Origin: Actinomycetes bacterium
GTDB lineage: Bacteria > Actinomycetota > Acidimicrobiia > Spongiisociales > JAHEDJ01
Length of the DNA: 64,000 nucleotides
NCBI GenBank assembly: GCA_024641245.1
Contig: JAHEDK010000008.1
Coordinates: forward strand, 1 to 64,000
Reading direction: 5' to 3'
Shown: in pieces, positions 7,627-16,162 of the stretch
How positions within the stretch are numbered: the stretch's first letter is position 1
How the letters are laid out: every line of letters starts with the position of its first letter
Notes under the pieces: generated by a model
The model's database searches: none
Told to the model about the DNA's origin: nothing
What the model saw: the letters and a program-made list of their open reading frames with translations, nothing else
Translations under genes and position numbers: made by a program

Positions 7627-10600
7627 ATGAGAAGGGGCAAACTGCTGATCGTGGCCGTGATCGTGGCCATGTTCATCCCGACCGCCGCGCTGGCCAAACC
7701 TCCTGCGGTTCAGGCTGCTCATGACGTTGAGATCACGCTGCTGCATACAAACGACTTCCACGGTCGGCTCGAGGCCGACTCAAGTGGCCGGGGCGGCTCG
7801 GCCAACATCGCAGGCGTCGTCAACAGCATCAGAGCGGAGGTGGGCGCCGGCAACGTTGCCTTGCTGGACGCTGGAGACGTGTACTTTGCGGCACCGGCGA
7901 TCTCCCAACTTCTGATGGGGGAGAGCACCATCGACGTCTACAACTTGATGGGCTATGACGTCGCCACCTTCGGCAACCACGAGTTCGACAAGGGCCAACT
8001 CGAGTTGGCCGACCGCGTCGCCCAGTCGGACTTCCCCTGGTTGGGTGCCAACGTGGTGCTCGACGGCACCGATTGGGATCTCCCCGCCTGGGCAAAGCCC
8101 TACGAGATCCTCGAAGTGGGCGGGATCAACCTCGGCATCCTCGGCCTCGCCGGCGAGGAGACGCCCGAGGTAACACTGCTCGGTACGACCGAAGGTCTGG
8201 TCTTCAAAGATCTGACCGAGACGATCCTCCATTACTACGACGAGGTGCTGGCCGCAGCCGACGCCATGGTCGTTCTGGTGCACATGGGAACCAACGACAG
8301 TGGACCGTACGACGGGCTGACGACCGTTGCGCAGGCTCTGATCGATGCCGGCAAACCGGTCGACCTGATGATCGGCGGTCACCAGCATCAAGCGCTCTTT
8401 GCGCCGGTCATGGTCGGCGACACGGCCATCGTGGCAGCCGGGTACTACGGCAGATGGCTCGGCCAGGTGGACGTGTCGATCAACACCGAAGACAAGAAAC
8501 TGACGGTCGATTCATATCAGCTCCACACCATCACCAACCACGACCCGGGTGCGATGCTGGCCGGGCTCATGGAAGAGCTAGACGGGTTGAAGGCCGATGG
8601 CCTCATCAAGAACGAGGGCATCTACAACAGCTTGATGACCAAGCTCAAGGGCGCGCTGGCCGCCTTCGAGGCAGGTCGGTTCGATCTCATGTCTAGCAAG
8701 CTGGGTGCGTTCATCAACGAACTCGGTGCGCAGAGCGGCAAGAGTCTCCCCGCCGACGCGGCGGAGGCGATGGCAACCGAGGCCTGGACAATCGTGTTCA
8801 CGCTGCCCGACCCATCGGTGGCCGACCGAGTGGCCTACTGGGCGGACATCGTCGCTCCGATCGTCAACCAACCGGTGGTGTTATCCAACATCGACCTGAC
8901 CCGGGATTACAACGACGAATCGCTCATCGGAGACATCGTCACGGACTCGATGCTCTGGAAGGCGGATGAGTACGACGACGGTGAGGTCAACGGTTCAGTA
9001 GACATTGCCTTCACCAATCCCGGGGGTCTGCGTGCAGACATCGTTCTTCCTCCGGGTGAAACCTATCCGTTCACGGTCACCTGGGGCAACACGTTCGACG
9101 TGCTGCCGTTCGGCAACACGCTGTACCTGATGGACTTGACGGGAGCCCAGATTCAGGCTCTGCTCGATCAGTCGGCGAACCTGTACAAAGGCATCCTGCA
9201 GACGGCAGGTGCAAGCTGGTTCTGGTACAACGATTGCGGGTGCAATACACCGACGGCCTGGGGCGCGTACGGCGTCGAGGTTGATGGCGCACCCCTCGAG
9301 CGAGACGTGGTTTACCGGGTGGCGACCAACAACTTCCTGGCCGGCGGTCAGGACGGCTGGACCACCTTCGCCGCCGGTACGAATCGTTGGGACACCTACT
9401 ACGACATGCAGGAAGGCTTGGTGGAATACCTGGGTACGCTCACTGATGGTGTCATCGACGCCGACGACGTACCGATGGAACGCATCGTCCGTCTCGACGA
9501 CGTGGTCACGATGCTGCACACCAACGACACGCACGGCATCTGGCCGGAGACCTACTACTACGGCACCCCTGAGGGATTCGAGTTTCTGGCATCCACGATT
9601 GCAGCCGAGCGGGCCCACAACCCGAACGTGTTGCTGCTGGATGCGGGTGATACGTTCCAGGGCAACGCATTCGCTCAGTATTTCAGGAACGCTGATCCCA
9701 ACCCGATCGCGGAAGGGATGAACCTGCTGGGCTACGACGCCATGACCCTGGGGAACCACGAGTTCAACTTCGGACCGGCGACGTTTGCATCCATGCTGGG
9801 ACAACTCGACGCCCCGATCCTGGGGACGATCAATTTGGACGACGACGGATCCTATGGGTTCATCAACGAGAACGTTCAGGACTACATCAACCTGGAGGTG
9901 AACGGCAAGAAGGTATCGATCTTCGGGCTGACCAACCCGCGGGTGTACCGCTACGAGTTGCCGACCAACATCCCCGGGTTGACTTTCTACTCGGGTCTGG
10001 ATACGGGGTTCGAGGCTGTGCCGCAGATCCTGGCGGATGAGGCACCCGACCTGATGGTCGGGCTCACCCACATGGGTTATTCACCCTACGGTGACGAGAT
10101 CGACAGTGATGTCCTGCTCGCAGAAGGAGTGGCCGGCATCGACGTGATCATCGGTGGTCACAGCCACACCTTCCTGGATCAGGCTGTGATGGTGACGTCC
10201 GGTACCAACCCGGGTGGGACTCTGATTGCCCAGACGGGGCGCTATGCGACCAACCTCGGGCAGGTGAACGTCGGCTTCATCGGCGATGAGATCGTGCTGC
10301 GTGAGGGGTTTCTGATCCCGGCGGCCGAAGCCGTTCCGGATCCGGGCCTCGGTGCCTTCCTGGATCCGTTCATGGCCGAACTCGACGCCTACACCGGTAC
10401 CGAGATCGGGCAGACGACCGCCCCGATCGACGCACTGCAGGCCTACACCCAGGAGACCAGCGGCGCCAACGTGCAGGCCGATGCCGCCGTCTTCGAACTG
10501 ACCACGAACGGGATCGCTGTCGACTTGCACCTTTCCGGTGCGATGTCGAATAGGGTGGTCGCGGAGACAGCGACGCCGGCATCGCCGGTGACGCTCACCG

Positions 10601-11100
10601 TCAACGACATGTACACCTTGATGCCGTACGAGAACTCACTGCTGGTCATGTCGATGAACGGCCCGCAGATCAAGGAGGTTCTGGAGCGCGGGTATCGCAA
10701 CTACTGGTGGTACAAGTACGACCCGGGCAACTGGGGCGGGTACTCGCATTACACGACGTGCATGCTGGCAACCGACGCGGGCAACGTGATCGCCTACGAC
10801 GAGAAATCCGTCTCGCTCCCCGGCGACACCCCGCCGGATGGTGACAACGTCGTGTCGCTGACCATCGGTGGCGTGCCGGTGGACTTCACCGATGCCGGCA
10901 CGTACTACAACGTGTCGTCGGTGAACTACCTGGCCGCCGGTTCCTGCAACTTCAACAACGCAGGGGAAACAATCTGGCCGCTAGATCAGATCGTCGCCGA
11001 CACGCAGTTCTATGTGCGTGACTCGGTGATCGACTACGTGAGCGCTCAAGTCGGGCCGATCGCACCTGCGATCGAAGGGAGGCTCGTGTTCACGCCGTGA
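7627..11100 (+). CDS. Secreted double 5'-nucleotidase (two UshA-like units fused)
   Basis: 1157 residues from the ATG at 7627, which has AAGGAG 8 bases upstream; the ATG at 7621 is too close to it. An N-terminal signal peptide ends near AALAKP. There are two consecutive units, each with a calcineurin-like metallophosphatase domain followed by a 5'-nucleotidase C-terminal domain. The first opens with LLHTNDFHGR and has GNHEFD and GGHQHQ; the second opens with MLHTNDTHGI near residue 630 and has GNHEFN and GGHSH. The first C-terminal domain keeps NNFLAGGQDGW, whereas the second has NYLAAGSCNFN, a weaker match. Likely function is extracellular dephosphorylation of nucleotides or UDP-sugars. There is no anchor motif. 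A bidirectional terminator follows. Confidence 0.92.
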   Translation: MRRGKLLIVAVIVAMFIPTAALAKPPAVQAAHDVEITLLHTNDFHGRLEADSSGRGGSANIAGVVNSIRAEVGAGNVALLDAGDVYFAAPAISQLLMGESTIDVYNLMGYDVATFGNHEFDKGQLELADRVAQSDFPWLGANVVLDGTDWDLPAWAKPYEILEVGGINLGILGLAGEETPEVTLLGTTEGLVFKDLTETILHYYDEVLAAADAMVVLVHMGTNDSGPYDGLTTVAQALIDAGKPVDLMIGGHQHQALFAPVMVGDTAIVAAGYYGRWLGQVDVSINTEDKKLTVDSYQLHTITNHDPGAMLAGLMEELDGLKADGLIKNEGIYNSLMTKLKGALAAFEAGRFDLMSSKLGAFINELGAQSGKSLPADAAEAMATEAWTIVFTLPDPSVADRVAYWADIVAPIVNQPVVLSNIDLTRDYNDESLIGDIVTDSMLWKADEYDDGEVNGSVDIAFTNPGGLRADIVLPPGETYPFTVTWGNTFDVLPFGNTLYLMDLTGAQIQALLDQSANLYKGILQTAGASWFWYNDCGCNTPTAWGAYGVEVDGAPLERDVVYRVATNNFLAGGQDGWTTFAAGTNRWDTYYDMQEGLVEYLGTLTDGVIDADDVPMERIVRLDDVVTMLHTNDTHGIWPETYYYGTPEGFEFLASTIAAERAHNPNVLLLDAGDTFQGNAFAQYFRNADPNPIAEGMNLLGYDAMTLGNHEFNFGPATFASMLGQLDAPILGTINLDDDGSYGFINENVQDYINLEVNGKKVSIFGLTNPRVYRYELPTNIPGLTFYSGLDTGFEAVPQILADEAPDLMVGLTHMGYSPYGDEIDSDVLLAEGVAGIDVIIGGHSHTFLDQAVMVTSGTNPGGTLIAQTGRYATNLGQVNVGFIGDEIVLREGFLIPAAEAVPDPGLGAFLDPFMAELDAYTGTEIGQTTAPIDALQAYTQETSGANVQADAAVFELTTNGIAVDLHLSGAMSNRVVAETATPASPVTLTVNDMYTLMPYENSLLVMSMNGPQIKEVLERGYRNYWWYKYDPGNWGGYSHYTTCMLATDAGNVIAYDEKSVSLPGDTPPDGDNVVSLTIGGVPVDFTDAGTYYNVSSVNYLAAGSCNFNNAGETIWPLDQIVADTQFYVRDSVIDYVSAQVGPIAPAIEGRLVFTP

Positions 11101-11123
11101 CCCCACGGGATCACGGGTAATGG

Positions 11124-11153
11124 GGAGGAGCCCCGCCCCGGCGGGGCTCCTCC
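11124..11153. terminator. Bidirectional terminator between convergent genes
   Basis: GGAGGAGCCCCGC and GCGGGGCTCCTCC form a 13-bp stem with a 4-base loop, followed by CTTAA. It lies between the 5'-nucleotidase stop and the end of the minus-strand MFS gene. Confidence 0.75.
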
Positions 11154-11154
11154 C

Positions 11155-12387
11155 TTAATCCCCGTTTTCGCGCGGGGATCCCCCCTTATACGGTGGAAAC
11201 CCCGCGCGAGAACGGGTTTTCTGTTGCCAGAGGATCGCGAGCAGGGCGGCGCCTCCGAAGGTGAGCATCACCCCCCAGAGGCCCGGTCCGTACGAGCCCT
11301 GCTGGTCGACCGACCAGCCCAGGATCGGTGGTCCGAGGCCGAGGCCGGCCAGGAACCCGAAAAGCACCACACCCGAAGCCCCGCCGGATCGCTCGTGACC
11401 GGCGAATACCATCACGGCCAGCATGCCGACCGCGTTCCAGGCGGTCGCCGACGCGCCGAGCCCGAGAGCCCCCACCCACAACAACCACACGCCGCCCTTC
11501 GGGGCTACCAGGAGCGCGGCGGCGAACACGACCGACAGGCCGGCTATCTGGGTCAGTGATCTGATGTAGTCGGACGTTCGTTCGCTGTGGCGGGCCCACA
11601 TGATCCGTGAGAAGAAGGCGACCAACCCGGCGAGACCGGCGACCGACCCGGCCACCGCCACCGAGAGGCCCAGCTCCTCCTCGCCGTACAATGGGATGTA
11701 GGTGTTGACCGCTCCTCCGGCAAGTCCCATGAGAAATCCGAAAGCCGTCAGCCACAACACGGGCGTCGACCACACCACGCGAGACGGGGTCTGCCGGGCC
11801 GGATCGTGGGCCGGATCCGGCGGGACGATCAGACCGATCCCGCCGAGCATGAGGAGCGAGATGCCGGCCGCGATCGCCATCGTGGTGCGCCATCCCCATG
11901 CGAGCGCCCCGGCCGGCAGCAACATGCCGGCCAGGAAAACTCCGACCTGGACGCCCGATTGTTTGACTCCGGTTACGGCCCCTCTGCGACCCAGCGGGAT
12001 GTGGACCGAAATGAGCTTGTTGGTGCCCGGGTTCGCAGACGCCTGTCCGATGCCGGTCAGGATCCCCGCGGCGACGAGCCAGAGAAAGGACGGTGCGGCC
12101 GCGACAGCCAGAAGGCCCACCCCGCTGATGACGAAGATTCCCGTCACCGTCCTGCGACCTCCGATCCTGTCGGTTAAACGGCCGATGGTCGGCGAGGCGA
12201 TTGCGCCGACCGCCGAGAAGGCGGCCACGATCCAGCCGAACTCAGCCCTGGTGAGTGATAGGTCGTCGATGATGAACCTCGCCAGGACGGCGAAGGCCGG
12301 TCCGGCAAAGGTCGCAGCAGCCATCGCGGCCGCCATCAGGACGGTGAATCTGGTCCTATTGATTTCGCTTGCCTGTCGCCCGGTCAT
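11155..12387 (-). CDS. MFS transporter
   Basis: About 410 residues with 12 predicted membrane helices of the major facilitator type. Helix 1 runs through LMAAAMAAATFAGPAFAV, and the loop 2-3 motif is GRLTDRIGGRR. It resembles the nitrate/cyanate or oxalate-formate-type branch in general layout, but the substrate cannot be assigned. The last roughly 17 residues (RAGFPPYKGGSPRENGD) are encoded by a REP-like palindrome, so the natural C-terminus was probably shorter. The ATG at 12387 is preferred over the adjacent GTG at 12390. It is divergent from the selenoprotein candidate, with 68 bp between starts. Confidence 0.85.
   Translation of the reverse strand: MTGRQASEINRTRFTVLMAAAMAAATFAGPAFAVLARFIIDDLSLTRAEFGWIVAAFSAVGAIASPTIGRLTDRIGGRRTVTGIFVISGVGLLAVAAAPSFLWLVAAGILTGIGQASANPGTNKLISVHIPLGRRGAVTGVKQSGVQVGVFLAGMLLPAGALAWGWRTTMAIAAGISLLMLGGIGLIVPPDPAHDPARQTPSRVVWSTPVLWLTAFGFLMGLAGGAVNTYIPLYGEEELGLSVAVAGSVAGLAGLVAFFSRIMWARHSERTSDYIRSLTQIAGLSVVFAAALLVAPKGGVWLLWVGALGLGASATAWNAVGMLAVMVFAGHERSGGASGVVLFGFLAGLGLGPPILGWSVDQQGSYGPGLWGVMLTFGGAALLAILWQQKTRSRAGFPPYKGGSPRENGD
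11161..11216. repeat. REP-like palindromic repeat, copy A
   Basis: Arms CCCGTTTTCGCGCGGGG (11161-11177) and CCCCGCGCGAGAACGGG (11200-11216) are complementary with one mismatch. The 22-base spacer contains CGGTGG, related to the spacers of copies C and D. The element lies inside the 3' end of the MFS gene. Confidence 0.8.
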
Positions 12388-12455
12388 CACGGCGACCTTA
12401 CCGGGCGTGGCGGCAGCCCCGCCGCTATGGTGCTGCCCAACCGGGAGGACACCTA

Positions 12456-13118
12456 ATGCAGGCCGCAGATTTCACCTTGCTCGACCAGGCCGGCCAAGCG
12501 TGGGCGCTCTCTGAGCACCTCGATACGGCCCGGGTGGTGGTCTTCCTCCGCGGTGACTGGTGACCGTACTGCAACGGACAGCTGGTCAGCTTGTCCAATC
12601 GCTACGGGGAGATCACGAGCGCCGGTGGCCGGATCGTCGTCATCACGGTCGATTCGCCTCCGCAGAACGCCGCCATTATCGAGAAGCTGCACTTGCCCTT
12701 CCCGATTCTCAGCGATCCCGATCGCTCTCTGGCGATCGAGCCGTACGGTGTTGCCGATCCAAAGGATCCGCGCAATCTTGCCAGACCATCGATCTTCATC
12801 GTGGCACCGAACCATGAACTCGTCTTCGGCGAAGTGAGCGACGATTTCGCCGATAGGGCGGCTGAAGAGGGAGTAGTGGCCACGCTTCAGGATCTCGAGT
12901 TGCCGCCGACCACACCTGAGATCATCCAGCCAGGACCGGCAGAGCCCGGCCCCAGAGCCATGCCGCTGCATGCCATGGAGCCGTACTTCCGGGGAGCGAA
13001 ATTCGCCGTGACGGCCATGAAGCTGCGTCATCCCGAGGTGGAGGAGGATGCCGCGATCTACATCGCCCAAATGGACCGGTACATCGAGCTGGTGAAAGAG
13101 CTGAGAGGCAAAGCGTAG
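12456..13118 (+). CDS. Peroxiredoxin-like predicted selenoprotein (in-frame UGA at 12561, UxxC motif)
   Basis: The ATG at 12456 has GGGAGG 7 bases upstream. The frame runs to 13118 with one internal stop, TGA at 12561-12563 (codon 36), in the context RGDW-U-PYCNGQL. AhpC/TSA-like peroxiredoxin relatives have RGDWCPYC here, so the TGA replaces the first Cys of a CxxC motif. The thioredoxin-fold domain continues normally after it, with ITVDSPPQNA, FPILSDPDR and PSIFIVAPN. A C-terminal helical extension of about 65 residues follows. A hairpin 12 bases after the TGA fits a bacterial SECIS. Predicted role is thiol-dependent peroxide reduction or disulfide exchange. The alternative is a nonsense mutation or base error, since selA, selB, selC and selD are not in the window. 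Confidence 0.8.
12576..12596 (+). promoter_or_regulatory. Candidate bacterial SECIS hairpin
   Basis: GGACAGCU-GGUC-AGC-U-UGUCC forms eight base pairs (12576-12583 with 12588-12596), one bulged U at 12591 and an apical loop GGUC. It begins 12 bases after the UGA. E. coli fdhF has a similar distance and a GGUC-containing loop recognised by SelB, with its bulged U on the 5' side rather than the 3' side as here. Confidence 0.65.
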
Positions 13119-13222
13119 GGGGCCTTCGGCCCCGGTTCTGAGTTCTACGTTCTGGGCCCTACTGGGGCCACGGCGCAGCAGTTGAGTTGTTCGCGTCACA
13201 CCCAGATCTCAGAACCTGCTGC
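13119..13222. repeat. Heptanucleotide repeat element, locus 3
   Basis: A GGGGCC-TTC-GGCCCC hairpin (13119-13133) precedes the 7-mers TTCTGAG, TTCTACG, TTCTGGG (13136-13156). After 44 bases comes the complementary array CCCAGAT, CTCAGAA, CC (13201-13216). It fills the gap between the selenoprotein candidate and the AEC transporter and may act as its transcript end. Confidence 0.65.
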
Positions 13223-13244
13223 TGCCTCGCTAGCCTCCCGGCGC

Positions 13245-14150
13245 ATGCGCGATCTCGCTCCGATCTTCATAGACACCCTGGTCCCGGTGTTCCTCATCGT
13301 CGGGATCGGCTACTTCCTGGGTCCGCGCCTGGAGATCGATGCCCGGTCGCTGGCCAGGGCGGCCTACTACGTACTGGCACCGGCCTTCATCTTTGAGATC
13401 CTCTCGAAGGCCGACCTCGAGGCGGACGTGGTGCTGCGGGTGGTCGGCACGCTCACGATCACAACACTGGCTGGGGGACTCGCAGCTCTTGCAGTAGGAA
13501 GAGCGCTCGGCCGGCCCGCCAAAGTGACGGCCGCTTTGATCCTTGTTGCGGTCTACGGGAATGTGGGCAACTTCGGTCTGCCGGTCATCACCTTCGCGTT
13601 CGGTGAGGAGGCGCTTCCACTCGCCGGCATCGCCTTTCTCACCGTCAATGCGCTTGCCTTCTTCATCGGCGTCACCGCGGCCACCTGGCACCGGTTGAGT
13701 CCGCTCCGGGCCGTGGCAATGGGTCTGCGCACTCCGGCGCTGCTCGTGGCGCTGCCGGCGGTGCTCGTCAACGTCGGTGACGTGACCCTGCCCTTGTTTG
13801 CCGACCGTTCGATCGGTCTGCTGGCCAACGCGATGATCCCCGTGATGCTCATGACGCTCGGTGTCCAACTGGCCGCCATGGGCCGACCTCAGATCAATCG
13901 AGACGTGATGCTCGGGTCGGGCCTTCGCCTTCTCCTGGCGCCGGCCGTGACGGCTGTGCTCGTGGCGGCGTTCGGACTCGATGGAGCGGACGCCGGCGTA
14001 ACCATCATTCAGTCGGCGATGCCGGCCGCCGTGTTTACGTCCATCATCGCCATCGAGCACGATCTGGTTCCGGATCTGGTGACCACCACTGTGTTGTTCA
14101 CCACTCTGGCCAGCGCCGTGACCCTCACCGTCTTGCTGCTCATCGTCTGA
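13245..14150 (+). CDS. AEC family transporter (auxin efflux carrier fold)
   Basis: 301 residues from the ATG at 13245, with about ten hydrophobic helices. The family-typical motif YGNVGNFGLPV is near residue 103, and the inverted-repeat second half ends with QSAMPAAVFTSIIA. Such proteins export or exchange organic acids or similar anions; the substrate is not predictable. The longer open frame upstream is repeat DNA. It stands alone between the selenoprotein candidate and an acyl-CoA dehydrogenase. Confidence 0.85.
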   Translation: MRDLAPIFIDTLVPVFLIVGIGYFLGPRLEIDARSLARAAYYVLAPAFIFEILSKADLEADVVLRVVGTLTITTLAGGLAALAVGRALGRPAKVTAALILVAVYGNVGNFGLPVITFAFGEEALPLAGIAFLTVNALAFFIGVTAATWHRLSPLRAVAMGLRTPALLVALPAVLVNVGDVTLPLFADRSIGLLANAMIPVMLMTLGVQLAAMGRPQINRDVMLGSGLRLLLAPAVTAVLVAAFGLDGADAGVTIIQSAMPAAVFTSIIAIEHDLVPDLVTTTVLFTTLASAVTLTVLLLIV

Positions 14151-14223
14151 CAGATCTCCAGTGAGATGATTGCTCACGAGGTCTGAGGGACGTCCCACGC
14201 GCCGCCCTCCTAGGATGCAGGTC

Positions 14224-15432
14224 ATGACCTTCTCGATTTCGTCCTCATTGTCCGATCTGCTGCGTACTGCCCGGGAGTTCATCGATCAGGAAGTCATTCC
14301 GCTCGAAGAGGCCTTCCTCACGGGCACACCCGAGGACCTCGCCCCGGGGATTGCGAAGGCGCGGGCAAAGGCAGAAGCGATGGGAATGTGGGCTCCTGCT
14401 CTGCCGGAAGAGGTCGGTGGTGCCGGAATGTCGCTCGTCGAGTTTGCCCATCTGAGCGAGGAGTTGGGCCGCACCCCTCTCGGCCATTACGCCTGCAACG
14501 CGCAGGCTCCGGACGTCGGCAACATGGAGCTTCTGTTGGGGTACGGCAGCGAGGCCCAGAAGGAGCAGTGGCTCGAGCCGCTGGTGGCCGGACAGATCCG
14601 GAGTGCTTTCTCGATGACAGAACCCGGTCACGCCGGATCAAATCCCACCTGGATGTCCACGACGGCCGTGCGCGACGGCGACGAGTACATCATCAACGGC
14701 GACAAGTGGTTCTCGAGCAGCGCCGACGGCGCGGCATTCACGGTCGTGATGGCGGTAACCAATCCGGACGCCGAGCGATACCGGCGGGCGAGCATGATCA
14801 TCGTGCCGACTGAAAACCCGGGCTTCAAACGGGTCAGAAACACACCCGTGATGGGCGACGTCGGGCACGGTTGGTCGAGCCACGCCGAGGTGTCGTTCAA
14901 CGATTGCCGGGTCCCGATTTCGAACCGGATTGCCGGGGAAGGCGAAGGATTCGTTCTGGCCCAGGCACGGCTCGGCCCGGGCCGGATTCATCACACGATG
15001 CGATGGATAGGGATCTGCGAGCGCGCCATCGAGTTGATGTCGCGCCATGCCATCGATCGAGAGCTGGCGCCGGGACGCCCGCTGGCTACCCGACAGGTCG
15101 TACAGCACTGGATTGCCGATAGCCGGGCAGAGACCAATGCCGCTCGACTGCTGGTGCTCGACGCCGCCCACAAACTCGAAACGGTCGGAAACAAGGCGGC
15201 CCGCACGGAGATCTCAACCATCAAGTTCTTCGTTGCCAACACCCTTCAGCGCGTGGTCGATCGGGCCATCCAGGTGCACGGTGGCCTCGGTATGACCGAT
15301 TACACGCCTCTGGCTTTCTGGTATCGCCACGAGCGAGCCGGACGGATCTACGACGGGGCCGATGAGGTACACCGCAACGTGGTGGCGCGCGCCGAGTTCG
15401 CCAAATACGGTGACGTCGATCTTCGGGGCTGA
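14224..15432 (+). CDS. Acyl-CoA dehydrogenase (ACAD10/11-like)
   Basis: 402-residue FAD flavoprotein that introduces a 2,3 double bond into acyl-CoA. It has the N-terminal helical domain and the middle-domain signature FSMTEPGHAGSNPTW. The C-terminal signature is QVHGGLGMTDYTPLAFWYRHERAGRIYDGADEVHR. The DGADEVH segment places the acidic catalytic base as in the ACAD10/11 branch rather than short-chain butyryl-CoA dehydrogenases. Start choice between ATG 14215 and ATG 14224 is uncertain; AGG precedes both closely. It may work with the enoyl-CoA hydratases at 25 and 60 kb in beta-oxidation. Confidence 0.93.
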   Translation: MTFSISSSLSDLLRTAREFIDQEVIPLEEAFLTGTPEDLAPGIAKARAKAEAMGMWAPALPEEVGGAGMSLVEFAHLSEELGRTPLGHYACNAQAPDVGNMELLLGYGSEAQKEQWLEPLVAGQIRSAFSMTEPGHAGSNPTWMSTTAVRDGDEYIINGDKWFSSSADGAAFTVVMAVTNPDAERYRRASMIIVPTENPGFKRVRNTPVMGDVGHGWSSHAEVSFNDCRVPISNRIAGEGEGFVLAQARLGPGRIHHTMRWIGICERAIELMSRHAIDRELAPGRPLATRQVVQHWIADSRAETNAARLLVLDAAHKLETVGNKAARTEISTIKFFVANTLQRVVDRAIQVHGGLGMTDYTPLAFWYRHERAGRIYDGADEVHRNVVARAEFAKYGDVDLRG

Positions 15433-15515
15433 CCAAAGCTATCGCCAAACCGGCGATCTGGCTGAGAAATCCCTAGCATCGGACCAGCCGAGACGCAGAC
15501 GAGAGGGAGTGCAGC

Positions 15516-16001
15516 ATGCATACAGGCAGATTGTTCGCTTTGACCGGGGTGATCATCGGGATCATCGGTCTTTTCCTGAAGGCGCTCACCACCGACGGTG
15601 AAAGCCTCTTGCCCGCCTTGAACCAGGCCGATCCGGGGTTCCCCGACGGCATCCCGACAATCTGGGGTGGTCTCGACACATGGGCGCAGATCCTGGTGGT
15701 GATCATCATCATCACCGTCGTCGCGCTGGCGTTTTACGGTGCCAGGGCTGCAGCCATGGATCGAACATCGTCGTTGACCGTGGCCGTGCTCGGCGCAGCT
15801 CTGCTTGCCTATGCGATAGTGAAGTTCCTCGAGGCAGGCGATGAGGCAGACACTCTTCAGGCCGGTTTCGCGCAAGCTGCCGGTGGGGGCATGATCCCCG
15901 AGGCATACACGGTCGGCACTGGGATCGGATTCTTCATCCTGATCGTCGGCACGGTACTGGTGGTCGCCGGAGGTCTGAGCGGGCTACGCAGCAGCGAGTA
16001 A
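15516..16001 (+). CDS. Hypothetical four-helix membrane protein
   Basis: 161 residues with GAGGGAG 7 bases before the ATG. There are four hydrophobic segments, near residues 5-25, 50-70, 80-100 and 130-155, joined by short acidic loops. It is not recognised as a named family. It is followed directly by a strong terminator, so it is probably a single-gene transcript. Confidence 0.75.
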   Translation: MHTGRLFALTGVIIGIIGLFLKALTTDGESLLPALNQADPGFPDGIPTIWGGLDTWAQILVVIIIITVVALAFYGARAAAMDRTSSLTVAVLGAALLAYAIVKFLEAGDEADTLQAGFAQAAGGGMIPEAYTVGTGIGFFILIVGTVLVVAGGLSGLRSSE

Positions 16002-16019
16002 CTCAGCGCCGCAGAAGTC

Positions 16020-16053
16020 AGGTTGCCGGCTCGTAGAGAGCCGGCAACCTTTC
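16020..16053 (+). terminator. Intrinsic terminator
   Basis: A 13-bp perfect stem (AGGTTGCCGGCTC / GAGCCGGCAACCT) with a 5-base loop and a following TTCT tract, 19 bases after the small membrane-protein gene. Confidence 0.85.
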
Positions 16054-16162
16054 TGCTGGGGCCCTCGGTGAACTCCGGACCGAACAAGGCGGCACCCGAG
16101 CCTCCTCATCCGGGTCATCGGCGAGATCATCCCCGGCGTGTTCGTCGCCGACCGCGAGTGGC

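Noticed and set aside
8995-10071. Long minus-strand open frame opposite the 5'-nucleotidase
   Set aside because: It is a shadow of a high-GC coding strand; it shows no family motif, while the plus strand encodes clear metallophosphatase motifs.
13230-14282. Long minus-strand open frame opposite the AEC transporter
   Set aside because: Composition is Arg/His/Gln-rich without domains; the plus strand encodes a clear membrane transporter.
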